Assembly (NCBI GenBank): GCA_016165875.1
Contig: JABBOT010000001.1
Location: forward strand, 11,411,306-11,475,305
Source: Acanthopleura granulata
Taxonomy: Eukaryota > Mollusca > Polyplacophora > Chitonida > Chitonidae
Length of the DNA: 64,000 nucleotides
Direction of reading: 5' to 3'
Part shown: piece after piece, positions 36,201-47,836 of the stretch
Layout of the letters: every line of letters begins with the position of its first letter
Position numbering within the stretch: position 1 is the stretch's first letter
Position numbers and translations under genes: made by a program
Notes under the pieces: model-generated
The model's input: only the letters and a program-made list of their open reading frames with translations
The model's database searches: none
Told to the model about the DNA's origin: nothing

Positions 36201-39200
36201 ATGTCCTGCTAAATAGAAATAATGGCATACTGTACATAAATTGGTTGTTACACCCATACCAGGGACTTGAAGGCTGTCACATGTTTCATACATAAAATGA
36301 CTGTAGTGATACCGGAGTTAGTGTAGTAAAAACACTGATTTTTCTGACAGTGTGTGTATCCCCGTTAAGTCTTGGTTCGTTCCTCCTTACCTGAGTCATT
36401 TTCAATCGCCAGGCGTTTGAGGCAGCATACAAAGATCTACAGTTTGTGGAGAGAGACCGACTTATCGCCACTGTCGGAGCCTTCAAGCGCTTTTACGAGA
36501 TCGCCAATACAACGGAGCGATTCGAATGGAGGTAAGGTTATACTCATTTATATCTGTATACTGTGAGATTGTCGTAGTATACCAGAGAGTAAGGATAGTC
36601 CGATTATGCTGAATAGATGGTAAAACGTGAGGCAGGATAATATTTGGTGACTCCTAGACCTGGACAGAATCTGGAGATTCCACAGACGCACGATGATGCC
36701 GGAAAGCCGTGTACAGGTAAAACTTTCGACGTTAACTATGATCAGTCGGCGGCTAAACATGAGGCGGGATATTGGTTGGTGACTCCTAAACCTAGACAGG
36801 ATCCGGAGATTCCATGGTTAAGTCGCATGGTTATGTCAGAGAATTGTGTACAACTAAAACTCGCTTAAATCTCATATGTAGGCTTTATGCAACTCGGTGC
36901 TTGGACCAGATTAAGAACCCTGCTTCGAAACATTTGTTTTACTGAATGCTTTTTCCGATATAGAAGTATTTCTTTAAATGGATTAACTACTGACACGTAT
37001 ACGTCTTCGGTTAAGACAAACGGTTGATCGACTTGTGGCCGGAGTCAGTTACGATATTAAATATTAGTATAATGATAGTTCAGTTTTGTCAGTTCTCTCC
37101 CAACTGTACCTTTGTTTTGTTATACGTTTCCGTTATTAAGGTCGCCTTTGGCAGACAAGATTTCCGATCTGAGGAGACTGATCTCCTCGGTGCACGTTGA
37201 TGATATCGTCAACAACTGGGAAGAAACCACAGAAATCCAGCTCAAGTCATCTCTGTCTCGACAGTCCAAGTCACTTATGGTAAACAACAAAGTCCTTGAG
37301 TTTCTTTAGAGATTTTGGTTCACATCTAAGGTTCCGGAAATGTGAACCGAATTTTATAGGAAATGGTAAGAAACTACACTTGGTGTATTGATATGGAGCA
37401 CAAGATGTGCGAAATTCTCGTCGCGAAATCCCTCTGACCAAATAGTATCTCTTCTTTCAATACATTTATGTTAAATCATCTCAGATAATGGATGCAAGAC
37501 GCTATGTACAAACTTAAGAGTGCGTTTATAAACGAATGCAGGAAAGACTCATGCCTTTGAAGTGCAATGTCTTTTGTATCACTTTCAGAGCATTCTGTTT
37601 GACACTCACCCGGCTCTGAGAAAGCAGAATCAGAACTTTGGGTCCGACGTTGGGCCTAGGTCCCGCAGTCCACAGTTTACAGCTGGGAACTCTTTGCGAT
37701 ATTGGTAAGCACTATGTTACTGGACTCCTCACACTGCAGGAATATATGTGGAAATCACATCAAATTTCCCTTCTGTAATACAGTAGGTACGTCGTTGACT
37801 CGAGGCAAAGAAACGCTTGGCTCAGTGACTGACTTTGGCACAGGCCAAGTAAAAATAAACTCTTGAGTCGAATCCTTTATGCTGGAGAGATTTTTTTCTT
37901 GATATGACAGATTGTATAGTGCTAACCAATCATCAAACAGACAACGCATGATCTCACTGCATGGGTATAACTATGTAGTGTACTTCATATGGAGCGAGAG
38001 AAACTCAAAATGGCGGACTTCACATTTATAATGTTGGTTTTCTCAGGCTGTGATATCCATTTGACTACACACATAACCTGCACAAATCAATCATTGCTTC
38101 TGTACAACTACATGAGCCCTATTTTTGCAGCGAGTCTCTGGCATGTCGTCGGGAAACAGTCCGCATCCATCGAGGAAAACGTCAGCAGCCTGTCCCAGAG
38201 ATTCTGGACAAGGACCAAAGCCTGATGGGGGCCTTCTACAGCTCGGGGTCATCATGTGAAAGCCTGACCCCTGTACCACAAAACAGGACCATAAAGGCTC
38301 AAGTCGTCACCGTTAACCCCGCCACAGATATCCTAGGTTGGTCGGTGTCAGTTGATCACCATGGGAACTTTGCTGAATCTTGGCCGATGCTATTCCGTCT
38401 CCCTTTACACATGTATAATCTAAACACAATCACCTCAACTTGATCAGGTGGCGATATCTATGTAGCCAGCTGTTTCTTATCGGATCCTAAACCGTGGTAG
38501 CTTTAATACTTAAGACAGTAAATTTTGTCTGACGTCCGCTGCCAAACTTGTGTGAGCCTGGTTAATGAAAACACAACTACAGAACTACAGTCACTGAGGA
38601 ATGTTAAAGGCTGAACTTTGAGGCAACTTTAAGATTAGGTAGAATTGAGAGTGGTGATGAGAAAGTTTTCACGTTGTCAGTGATCATTTTGAACCCGTTT
38701 CAAAACAACTTTTGTAAAACTAACGCATGCTACCATATAATCTTAGTAAATTCACCACAGTAGCAAAAGGTTGCTTATTTATGGATGCCAGCACAGAACA
38801 AAGATAAAACCCTTCGCTAAATCACAGCTGATCATAACTGTATGTAATGACAATGTTTACAGTATTGTGTGACTACAGCATTGTTTGTTTAAAGTACACT
38901 TTGTAAAACACATGCTACTAATCTCTTAAATCTGCTAAAAGAAAAATATTGTATTGACACTAAATTGTTGGTCAAAACAATATCTTACTACATTAGTGCA
39001 GCCAAACTCAGATTTTCATACCTTAACACTTGGCGGGATGATCACTGTGTTGTCGTGCGGGTGGTTTACTTCGTTCTGTTTTATACGACATTCATGTACA
39101 GAGAGCACCAGTATTGGCAGCTTTGACAACCCGGAGAAGATGGTGACTGTTCCGGCCACACTGGCTCCTAATCTCACGCCCACATGTCTGCTTGAGTTCT

Positions 39201-40461
39201 GTGCCCCTTCACAGGAATCCTCTCACGAAGAGTTTCCCATGTTAGCCACATCTCCAGCCCGACTCTCCCTGACTAATGGAATCGTCTCTCCCTTAGAGCT
39301 GGATGATAACGCCACTGACGTCGAGCCAGGTAAGTGTAAGGGAAAATCAGGCCACATATATATCCACCCTTTACTTACCTTTTTTGTTTCAATTCTTCAA
39401 GGCTAAGAAATGCCATCCAGAATCAGTCCCATGAATCGGCTGCCTTAACACTATGTTCCTATGATGTGCTGTTTTATTCAAGGCATTCAGCAACTAAGTC
39501 TACAGGAATAAAAATAAAAGCAAGTGGACATTTGTTTACAAGATCATTCAGCTTTTAAATTACATAGAATCCCCACTAACATGCACATAAGGTGTCGTGG
39601 ATACATAGAACATGTAAGCCAACATGAACTAATCAAGTCGGAGTAGTAGTTTTACAAGAAATAACATCTGATACCCTACCAGCTCACATAATTGATGCCC
39701 ATGAAGTTTTTGTTTATCAAACTGAAAATTGTTTTTAATTCACCCAAATCATGCCCTACATATGATACAGACTTCAAGCAAGGTTGCTGTAATGTCTGCT
39801 TGAGGTGGCCTCCGTGGCTCAGTCGGTTAGCGCGCTAGCGCAGCGCAATGACCCGAAGCCTCCCACCAATGCGGTCGCTGTGAGTTCAAGTCCAGCTCAT
39901 ACTGGCTTCCTCTCCGGCCCTACGTGGGAAGGTCTGCCAGCAACCTGTGGATCGTCGTGGGTTTCCCCTGGGCTCTACCCGGTTTCATCCCACCATAATG
40001 CTGGCCGCCGTCGTGTTAGTGAAATAATCTTGAGTACGGCGTAAAACAAGAGTCAAATAAATAATTATATAAATATTGTCTGTTTGCAGAAGAAGAGGAC
40101 GCTGGTAGTCTGGCGAACACCAAGGTGCGAGCTGTCAGAGACTACTTCCCACAGGAGCAAGGCCACCTGACCTTCAACAAGGGTCGGTATCTCGCTCAAA
40201 GATTCTGTAGATAAGACATACCCAAACGCAATTTGACCAGTTAAGGTTTAATTATTTTGAACAATTGCTGCTTTAACACAATATCAGCAAAATGCCTTCA
40301 TTAATTCTTCACACTTCTTTTCCATTCCAGGCCAGGTCATCAAACAGAAAGTCCCACGGAATAAACAAGGCCATTGTTTTGGGTGGACCAAAACTGGACG
40401 GTTTGCCCCGAAACGTTACGGCTTCTACCCAGCAGAATGCGTTTCCTTCTATCACAAATAG
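33236..40461 (+). CDS. F-BAR and SH3 domain protein
   Basis: Membrane-curving adaptor with an N-terminal F-BAR coiled-coil region (about residues 10-260) and a C-terminal SH3 domain (about 490-550). Twelve exons join in phase to 551 aa: 33236-33309, 33756-33868, 34144-34276, 34974-35097, 35767-35946, 36413-36531, 37141-37279, 37589-37704, 38131-38336, 39102-39329, 40090-40182, 40331-40461. F-BAR signs are 'LGSEILAERAEVDLKYARAL', 'LQDCECQWMR' and long Lys/Glu-rich helices. The SH3 reads 'VRAVRDYFPQEQGHLTFNKG', then 'CFGWTK' and 'GFYPAECVSF'; its ALYDY motif is changed to AVRDY. The linker is Ser/Pro-rich. Overall layout recalls nostrin, PACSIN or PSTPIP, but I cannot assign an ortholog. Kozak context is good (acaATGG). 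The weakest acceptor is that of exon 5 (gttatgaag), with little pyrimidine tract. Confidence 0.87.
34258..34415 (+). repeat. degenerate tandem copies of the F-BAR exon 3 donor region
   Basis: The exon end 'gagaggatcagtag' with donor gtgagtat is followed by 'ggcccagagaggattagtag' and then by 'cccagagaagatcgatatag' with a second gtgagtac. Spacing between copies is about 50-70 bp and all lie in the intron after exon 3. Confidence 0.6.
34528..34690 (-). mobile_element. SINE in F-BAR intron 3
   Basis: 'tttatttatttgattggagt', 'acgccgtactcaagaatatt', 'cttcccacgtacggccggag' and 'gaagctggactt' in tail-first order. The middle segment and the tRNA-like head are shortened. Confidence 0.88.
35930..36038 (+). 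repeat. 36-bp tandem repeat spanning the F-BAR exon 5 donor
   Basis: The exon end 'aaacaagccaag' with its donor gtatatgcgg is repeated three times at a 36-bp period. The second copy has 'aag' changed to 'aaa' before GT and the third has GC in place of GT. If donors are ignored the frame stays open through all copies (EIKQAK units) and stops at 36045. Confidence 0.85.
36618..36870 (+). repeat. two-copy tandem duplication, period about 134 bp
   Basis: 'tttggtgactcctagacctg' and 'ggttggtgactcctaaacct' begin matching segments that continue through 'gagattcca' and end 'gtgtaca(gg/ac)taaaact'. It lies in the intron after F-BAR exon 6. Confidence 0.7.
39803..40076 (+). mobile_element. full-length tRNA-derived SINE
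   Basis: Best-preserved copy. The Pol III A box TGGCTCAGTCGG is at 39815-39826 and the B box GTTCAAGTCC at 39884-39893, the spacing of a tRNA. Next come the conserved body ('ctggcttcctctccggcc', 'gtgggaaggtctgccagc'), the 3' end 'cttgagtacggcgtaaaac' and a short AAATAA-type tail. Flanks TGTCTGCTTG (39793-39802) and TGTCTGTTTG (40077-40086) look like a 10-bp target-site duplication with one change. The right copy is part of the acceptor of F-BAR exon 11. Confidence 0.9.
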
Positions 40462-40634
40462 GCTCCTAAATGAATCACTTTTGGCGTCACGTCACCCAGT
40501 CACACAAATCTATTAATAATATGCCAGGATTTCAAGATATATGTGGTATATTTTGACTCATGCATAAGAGCACAAACTATGGCTGTTTTGATTTATACAG
40601 CGTTGTTTTCAAAAGTCTTTCACACAGTCTTTAT

Positions 40635-40640
40635 AATAAA
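40635..40640 (+). terminator. poly-A signal of the F-BAR gene
   Basis: AATAAA 174 bp after the stop codon, followed by 'ttcgttgaacattttctgtg', a T/G-rich stretch of the kind found downstream of cleavage sites. Confidence 0.55.
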
Positions 40641-40891
40641 CCTTGTTCGTTGAACATTTTCTGTGTTCATACTTAATTTTTACATCCATAAGTCTAATAT
40701 ATGGTAGGAATGGCATACGTTTGGTCCGGGCAAACCATTTAAATGTAGTCAAATATTTTGATTTGCAAGCTTCTCCACTAAGCAATCATTATGCCTTTCT
40801 TCCTTTGCGTAAACTATAAAACAATTTAATACCTGCTCTTGCTTCAGCCATCAACCTAAATTCTGTTCTCAAATCGCCAACTCTAGTCTTT

Positions 40892-43800
40892 TCACATAAG
40901 CGTAAACGTAGCCTCGGTCACGTTCCCAGTGGCCTTCTCCTCTGCTTTGATCCTGAGGCTTGTGTCCCCAAATATAAACCTTACACCAACATCCCGAGCA
41001 CTGTTTCCGGTCAGGGTCGGTAGAGTGACTTCGAACTTCCCCAGTTGTTGGCATGAGACATCGGTGATGTATTTCGGGGCTTTCTCCGTAGACATGTACA
41101 CTGGCAACGACATTTTTTCTTGGTAGTCATGCACTGGTGTGAAGATCTCCTCATTAGATTCTTTATAGCACGGCACTTCTTCGCCCACCACAATAAACGT
41201 TTTGAAAACATCTCGACAATGCTTTTTGCCGTCCTGGAAAACCATCTTGCCTTTGTCGTGTACCCCGTCAACGAATAATGGCCAATACCTAACCCCGTAT
41301 GTATATCTCGCCACACGGACACTAATGGCCCCTGGGTGATGGCCGAATATCACCGCTCCCTTCATCACAGATAAAACGGCATCCCGTGGCGTCACCACAG
41401 TCACAGACGGGAAGTTCTTCCGAAAAGTTTCCTGGAGATAAGGTGAATCTGAAAAGCCGCCTACCAGTAAGATGTGAGAAATCCCTCTGCATTTGGGATC
41501 CTCCATAAGTGTCTCCACATGAGTAACGATCTTCTGGATGGTTGGTTTCATCAACTCCTGCATGACTTTGCCGCTGACTCTCATCTTGTCCCCTATATAC
41601 CTGACCAGCCCGGCAAATCGTGAGCCGGATATATGTTCCTGTAACGAAGATGTTTGGTAGCGACTGAATATTTCCCGCAGTGTGATCGGTACCTGGAAGC
41701 TGGCAATCTGTCGGTCGTCGCAGGACACCTTACGTTTGTTGATCTCAAACTCTTTTTCAAGCTCTAGCCAGTCAGACTCGTGACTTTTGCCGAACTCCTT
41801 CATCACCTTTACGGTAAATATGTTCATCAAGAGTTCGGTAAATTGATCGTCCACTTGAGTGCCGCCCCAATTTCCTCCACTAGCTTTATGCAGCTCTTTC
41901 AGTTCTCCACCGGGCATCACTTCATGAGCAGTAGTGTCCACTGTGCCTCCTGTGAATTGAATTGGATACTAATAATTAAGTCAAAAAGATCTCGACCTAC
42001 CTTCACCATCGTGCCAACATATGACTGACCCAACAAAGGTTATATTAGCAAATACATGACTAATGTAACGTTTCACTACAATGCCGTGGTCAGGTGTCAC
42101 TGACGGCTCATGCCTGAGCGTACCTTCGCATTGTCCCATAACCGGCTCTCACACGATTCTCACAAACTCCTGTTGCTTCTTTCACTCAAAAAAGCCCGGA
42201 CTAGTAACTTCCCAATAGCCTCAATGTGTAAAGTGCTACAGGCTTGAGTAAACCCCAACCTCATCTCTGCCGTGGAGCCAGTCTCCTTATACATGGCCTT
42301 AGTGAGCTCGAAGTTACCTTTGACTAATTGCTCCTTCTTTAAGGTACTGTTCTAACACGCTTAGTATAACGTAGCATTTGGCCATGCCTATACTTGGCTA
42401 AGGTTATACATGTATACACCTCAAACCATGGACGATTCTGCGTTTGTTCAAATAAACGTCGTTAATGAGAAAAAAAATGCAAAAAGCCAGTACGACTTTG
42501 CACTCATAACGACCTTATCGCTAACTATAAAACTTGTTCCACTTTCCCAAATTCCACCCATTGTTTTTGCCACTTGATTTACCTCCGGCATCCACGACGA
42601 TGTATCGAGAACCAGGCTTTGAAATGTCCGAACCGTCAAACTCGTAAGGATTTATGCTGGATAAAACTCTGAAGAAGACGGATGCTGCTTCCGGCTCCAA
42701 AGCGAGGGTGAGTCTTTGTGGGGAAATTCCGGCCTGTGAGACGCATAAAGCCACAGAGTTCTTATCTTGAAGATTTAAGGCCGTTTCCAAGTGAGAAAAT
42801 GAAATATTAAATTCAAAACTGCATCAAATTGTTAGGGGGGACAGCCATAGCTTGGGACCCAAGAAACCTTTGAGTTTCAATGACATCGTGTTTCAAACAA
42901 TTCTGGAGTGTGGACCCCTCAAACAGAGCGTGTGGACTAACTTGTACAGCGGCTTTGCTCGTGAACAGTTGACTTACCTGTACAGCGGCTTTCCTCATGA
43001 AAAGTTTACTTACAACTACAGAGACTTCGCACTGTCAATTAATCTGTACAATGACATTCCTCATTATCTATAAGTCAGTTTTCCTCATGAACAGTTGACT
43101 TACCTGTACAGCGGCTTTCCTCATGAACTGTTTGGCGTCCTCGTCCCATATGGCAGGGACCGTGAGCACGTAATGGATCTCCGAATCAGTGATCTGCTGT
43201 TGAAGGCTTTGGCTGAAATGCTCTTTAAGATATCTTATGGACATTGTGAATACATTGAGAGCATTAAATCGTTCTCCTGACACCGACTCCAACTCTATAC
43301 ACTCGCCTATCTGGAAAACAAAAATATCGAAATGAAACTACTTTCACCTTCACCATATTTGTTTTCAAATCAATAACAATACTAATTCTACCATTCATCA
43401 GTCAAGCGCGTGGAAGGATAATTTCCAAAGTAATAGCTCCATAATAAGTCCAAGGGAAACTCCCCAGGCTTAAACCTCCTTGTGGGCCTGCATATTATTT
43501 GGATATATAGTGTGATTATACAAATTAAAAGCTGCAGAACGTCGTGAATCAATATTCAGGCCGTCACGCATCACAACAGAATAGCATGCACCGTCACTTG
43601 TCGGCACTAAGTACCGTATGAGCTTAATGAGCTCTTGTTTTAAAACTTTCACTTTTAAAATGGCAAACTAGTTACAAACAGAATCAAGGTATTAGGTGAA
43701 ACTGTCGTTTATACATTTTGTCACCGAATGTTTTAACCCGTCGCACTGTATAGATACCATCTAGCAGGTTCAAGTTTAAATACATCCTGAAATCCTGACT

Positions 43801-44247
43801 GATTGTATACAGTCTATCAATATGACGTAGTTATAGCGTTATACAACAACCAGTCGGTTCACAATAGCCCATGTAAGTTTTTTTGGCTCTTCAAACGATA
43901 TGTTTAAAACAATACATCACTGATCTAGAATATACCTTCCTGTTATAAAGTGTCATTTTGAATCGCCGAAATAAGAGCCACTGCTTTTGCTGCAACGTCT
44001 TGGCCAGCTCTGAGTACTTAGTCTCGGCTTCATACCCGAAACTGTGGAACTGCCCCTCTGGGTCTACCAGCACAGAGGTCGGGGTTTTGTAAGAGGCCTG
44101 CAGATGGTTACTCCCGTCTTGCCAAACCTTGTTGGTAGTGATCCTGAGTTTATCATAAAGAAACTCGTGCCGGAAGGAGAAGGCATAACCCGAATATGTT
44201 GTACCGATATCAAGGGCGACCACCACGAGAGGATGGGACTCAGCCAT
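40892..44247 (-). CDS. HSPA12-like HSP70 family protein, gene 1 (intact)
   Basis: Divergent HSP70-type ATPase of the HSPA12A/B class. Four exons join in phase to 575 aa: 44247-43936, 43310-43104, 42733-42583, 41949-40892 (human HSPA12A is about 675). The HSP70 signatures are in order: phosphate-1 'ALDIGTTYSGYAF' (about residues 11-23), 'YVLTVPAIWDEDAKQFMRKA', 'LALEPEAASVFF', phosphate-2 'VVDAGGGTVD' split across the exon 3/4 junction, and adenosine motif 'LVGGFSDSPYLQ' (about 385-396). The start ATG has strong context (gccATGG). No signal peptide is seen, so it is presumably cytosolic. The canonical substrate-binding domain is absent, as in HSPA12. It is tail-to-tail with the F-BAR gene, 430 bp apart, and has a paralog at 49753-52919. 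A tandem array grows from its exon 2 donor. Confidence 0.92.
42905..43135 (-). repeat. tandem copies of the HSPA12-1 exon 2 donor, 36-bp unit
   Basis: Reading the minus strand, 'ttcatgaggaaagccgctgt' followed by 'acaggtaagtcaact' recurs about every 36 bp, in four to six copies of varying quality. The first copy is the real exon end and donor (junction 43104/43103). Later copies keep AGGTAAGT or degrade to 'caagttagtcc'. Encoded units read MRKAAVQVSQLF. Confidence 0.85.
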
Positions 44248-44317
44248 GGCTTCCCCGAAACAGGTAACGTGCTGCAATTAATATTTAGAAAAGCACTGAA
44301 GTCCTTGGCCATTCATT

Positions 44318-44416
44318 CATTCATTTATGTATTTGATTGGTGTTAAACGCCGAACTCAAGGATATTCCCCTTTCAACCCGCAGGTTGCTGGCGGACTTCG
44401 CCACCTACGGGCTGAA
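44318..44416 (-). mobile_element. SINE, truncated
   Basis: 'gtatttgattggtgttaaac', 'gccgaactcaaggatatt' and 'cccgcaggttgctggcggac' match the 3' half of the SINE in minus orientation. The rest is lost. Confidence 0.75.
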
Positions 44417-44419
44417 CAC

Positions 44420-44525
44420 GTGACCTTGACTGTACAATGACTTTGATTCCGTATGTGACCTTGACTGGACGCGTGACTTTGAATGTATGCGTGACCTAGA
44501 CTGTACACGCGACCTTGACTATATT
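44420..44525. repeat. minisatellite, period about 17 bp
   Basis: About six units like 'gtgaccttgactgtac' and 'gcgtgactttgaatgtat'. Confidence 0.75.
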
Positions 44526-45317
44526 GAGTAAAAATTAAAATATGGTAAACTTTCAAACTACACTCTAACTTAAGTGGCGGTGGCTCTCCCCATACCTATT
44601 AATAAATGCATTTGTTTAATTGTTGTTTAACGTCATAATCAAGAAATGCACCTCTCACACATAGGTTGCCCACACCTGTAACTGCCGAAGGTATACCTGG
44701 TCTACACCTGTAACTTAGAGAGCCCAAAACTGTCATTCCCAACATAAAACATTGTAACTGCCAGACAAATGTGGAGCATAAAATTACCAAGGATATTGTT
44801 TGGTACACCAAGAACAGAACAGGACGGAGATGTTTCGATGCCGTACTCACAACTTCATTAAGAATAAGTATGTGTGCGGTTCTGAAACATATAAATGGAA
44901 AATAGAATATAAATAGAATATCATGTAAAAATATTATCAGTTTAATTGCACAAATATGCATTAACAATGTAAAACCCTCTTTTGAACATTTAAATGTTTG
45001 TCTAAACTCTGTGACCATTTTGTATTGCACTCGAGCATGTGAATTGTATAAATTTAAAACTTGTAGGCCTATACCTCACACTCTGCTTATTTTTATGACC
45101 TCGCCCATAGCTAATCTCAAACGATAAAATTACAACAAGAAAATACAATCTTAATGCGGTATTTTACCTGAAGAGTAAGGTCCTAAGCTCTAAAACAACG
45201 CCTTGCAGAGGCCGCGTGCTCCAGTCAGGCATGCGTGAAAATCCCATGCAATGTGCTTTTTTCAACCACCGTAGTCACACAGGGGAGATAACTATGTACA
45301 TGCAACAATTCTATCCA
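44526..45317. other. no gene recognised
   Basis: A 143-codon minus-strand frame (44599-45030) ends in decayed SINE tail sequence and has no family motif. I see nothing else. Confidence 0.5.
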
Positions 45318-45378
45318 GATGTGTTTGGTGTTTTAAACCGCACTCAACTCAAGAATATTTCATTTATAAGGCGGCCAA
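45318..45378 (-). mobile_element. SINE fragment
   Basis: 'ttggtgttttaaaccgcact' and 'caagaatatttcatttataa' followed by 'ggcggcca' are the 3' end of a minus-strand SINE, immediately followed by a minisatellite. Confidence 0.7.
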
Positions 45379-45384
45379 GGATAT

Positions 45385-45660
45385 ATATATGGTGCTTAAA
45401 ACTGTAACCGACACATACATAGAAGGTCTAAAATTGTAACTGGTCAACATATTTGGGTCCTTAAACCGTAACATAAATGCGAGGTCTAAACTTGTAATTG
45501 TTAAACATATAGGGGCTAAACCTGCAACAAATATATACTGGCCTACAACTGAAACTTACAACGACATAGGTTCGTCTAAAACTGTAACATTCACATTCTC
45601 ACGTAGGAGTTCTACAATTGTAACTTCAAGACATAATCGGATAATGTAACTCTCTATAAT
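45385..45660. repeat. minisatellite, period about 38 bp
   Basis: About seven units of 'gtctaaaactgtaac' followed by a spacer ending in 'acatat' or 'acatag'. Confidence 0.75.
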
Positions 45661-47836
45661 AATGTATAGAACTCATGCATCTGGAGTTCAGAATGGCTCA
45701 AAATGGCTGAATGGTGGGGATTCCTTCCTAACGACGTCACCGTACGTCATATAACCAGACTGATCAGAAACTGTAACCGTATTTCTAAAACCAGGCTGAC
45801 ATTAACGTTTGAACTGAATTTTTAACGGAACCCAGGTGGCACAACCGAATTCAGTGCCATTTGATACATTGTAGGCCTATATGCTCGCATTTTTGATGTG
45901 TGAACGGTAATTCTTAGTTGATAGAACTGCCTCCACATACCCAGGTCAGCATGAGCCGCTTAATTGGCTTTGACGTTTTACATAGCTCATTCGAGATACC
46001 GCAGCATTGATTCAGCAGAGGGCTGTGGGGCTTCAGAATATATCATAGTGCATATAGTTACAAACCCTACAGCCGTTTCTGTATAAGCTACCGTGAAGTG
46101 TACATCTGATCATGGTGTCCTATCGCGGTGCTCAGTAGTACAAACCGATCTATGTTGCCCCCGTTTCCTTCGTCGAGATCTGTCGGTCAACTCATGACAT
46201 TTGGGTATAACACAAATGCACAGACACACGAATTGGCCTCTATAAGAAACACATAAGAAAGCTGTAGACACAGATTAACCCCATAGTCTTACCTGAAGTG
46301 CTAATAGACTATTCTGGAGTGCATGTGAAAAAGCACAGTGGAGGAGCAATTGAGGACAGCCTCTAACGCCGGCCAGCAGTCCGTTTGCACAGTCATGGCT
46401 AACCGTTGTCTATAATCAGTGAGTGCTGTACGTTCATGTCAGAGGCTGTTCCAAGAAATGAAAGTGAAAGTGATTGTCTGAATTATATTTGTAATTACGC
46501 GATATTATTAAGCTCACAGGAAGGCCATCAAGTTTTGATTCCCTCGAGTTCTGGACATCGTGAGAGAAACTCGCCGTACAGAATGAAAGCTGGGAACTAG
46601 ATGCTCAATCCCACGTGCATTCTGTACAGAAATCGTGGATGACGCCAAGGTCACTGAAGCCACGGTGCAAGGGGCAGGAATTAAGTGACGTCAAAAACAC
46701 AAAAGCACTGTTCCTATAAACATATAGTTCATACACATGTATACATTTTATTAATAAAATGTGGCTGCACTTCCACTCAAGATCACGAGGCGCTAGGCTA
46801 TGCCTAAACATGCACGTACGATATCGTACAGGCAGCAAAGGTCAAGCAAGTCAAAGCATAGCTGTGGTAGTCATTTAAAGCAAGTCAAGAGAGCGGCACA
46901 TGCGCTGTAAGGATTCATGAACATGTCTGAAGAAGTCATCTTGGGATAATACAGCCAAACCTCGCACTAACGCGGCTTATCTGACACCTTAAACATTCCG
47001 TCTCTCAATAACTCCGATTGCCTCTTCTCCGCTTGATTTACGCTGAGACGCTTCGATCCATCTTTTCGTATGTATAACAAGCTAGAATCGGATCAACGGT
47101 ATACATTTGCAGCCTTTGATCTCAAAGCCCATTTGACTAGGCCCGAGGTGTGGCCAGACGGAATTTACTGTCGGCAGTCATTTGTGTGCGTACCTGATCA
47201 TAATTTGTCAAATAAATGTGTCAGCCATAACTCTGTGCTTTTAAAGATCAAAGTACATAGCGTACCCGGAATACATTTCTTTTCGTGTAGTTTCACACTT
47301 TACTGTGATTGGGCCTTGTTTCACAAGACCATTTTGGGCTGATGTTCAAAACTTTAAATGGATTTATGAGACATTCAAGTCCATTAGTGAAGAAACCACT
47401 AGGCACCCAAGATTGGTGTAAAAATAGATACCTAAAATTAGTGAAGAAAACAAATCCACAACAAGGTTCTTTCAAAAAAACGTATATCACGATAAAAATC
47501 GTTTATTCTGAGGTCTGTCAACGTCAGAGACTACAACACAGCATTTTGAGTAATTCCACACCAGTGACCATTAAAATGCGAGGCTCCCTATTAACATCTC
47601 GTCATATTTTTACCTACATTTCTACTTAAACCATGCTAATATTTTTTAAGCATTTTCATGAATAGAATAAAGCCTAACTGAGGAACACCGATGTCCATGT
47701 CAAGGTCTTATTCTCTGTTTTATAGTCACACAAACATATCCCTGTAGCCCCCGACTCGTAGTCGGCCTTGAACAGCTCGGCCAATGAGCCGTCACAGAGC
47801 ACGACTAAGCCATACACATCTCTGCCAAGCAGCCGT
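45661..47836. other. no gene recognised
   Basis: Contains only short open frames without motifs, and a fragment near 47310-47350 ('gccttgtttcacaagacca', 'ttttgggctgatg') related to the repeat at 19344. I see no exon or RNA gene. Confidence 0.5.

Noticed and set aside
39803..39900. tRNA gene at the SINE head
   Set aside because: A and B boxes are present but there is no complete cloverleaf or 3' acceptor pairing, and the same unit recurs with a SINE body and tail.
44599..45030. 143-codon hydrophobic minus-strand frame
   Set aside because: Its C-terminus reads through decayed SINE tail sequence and no motif or splice structure supports it.
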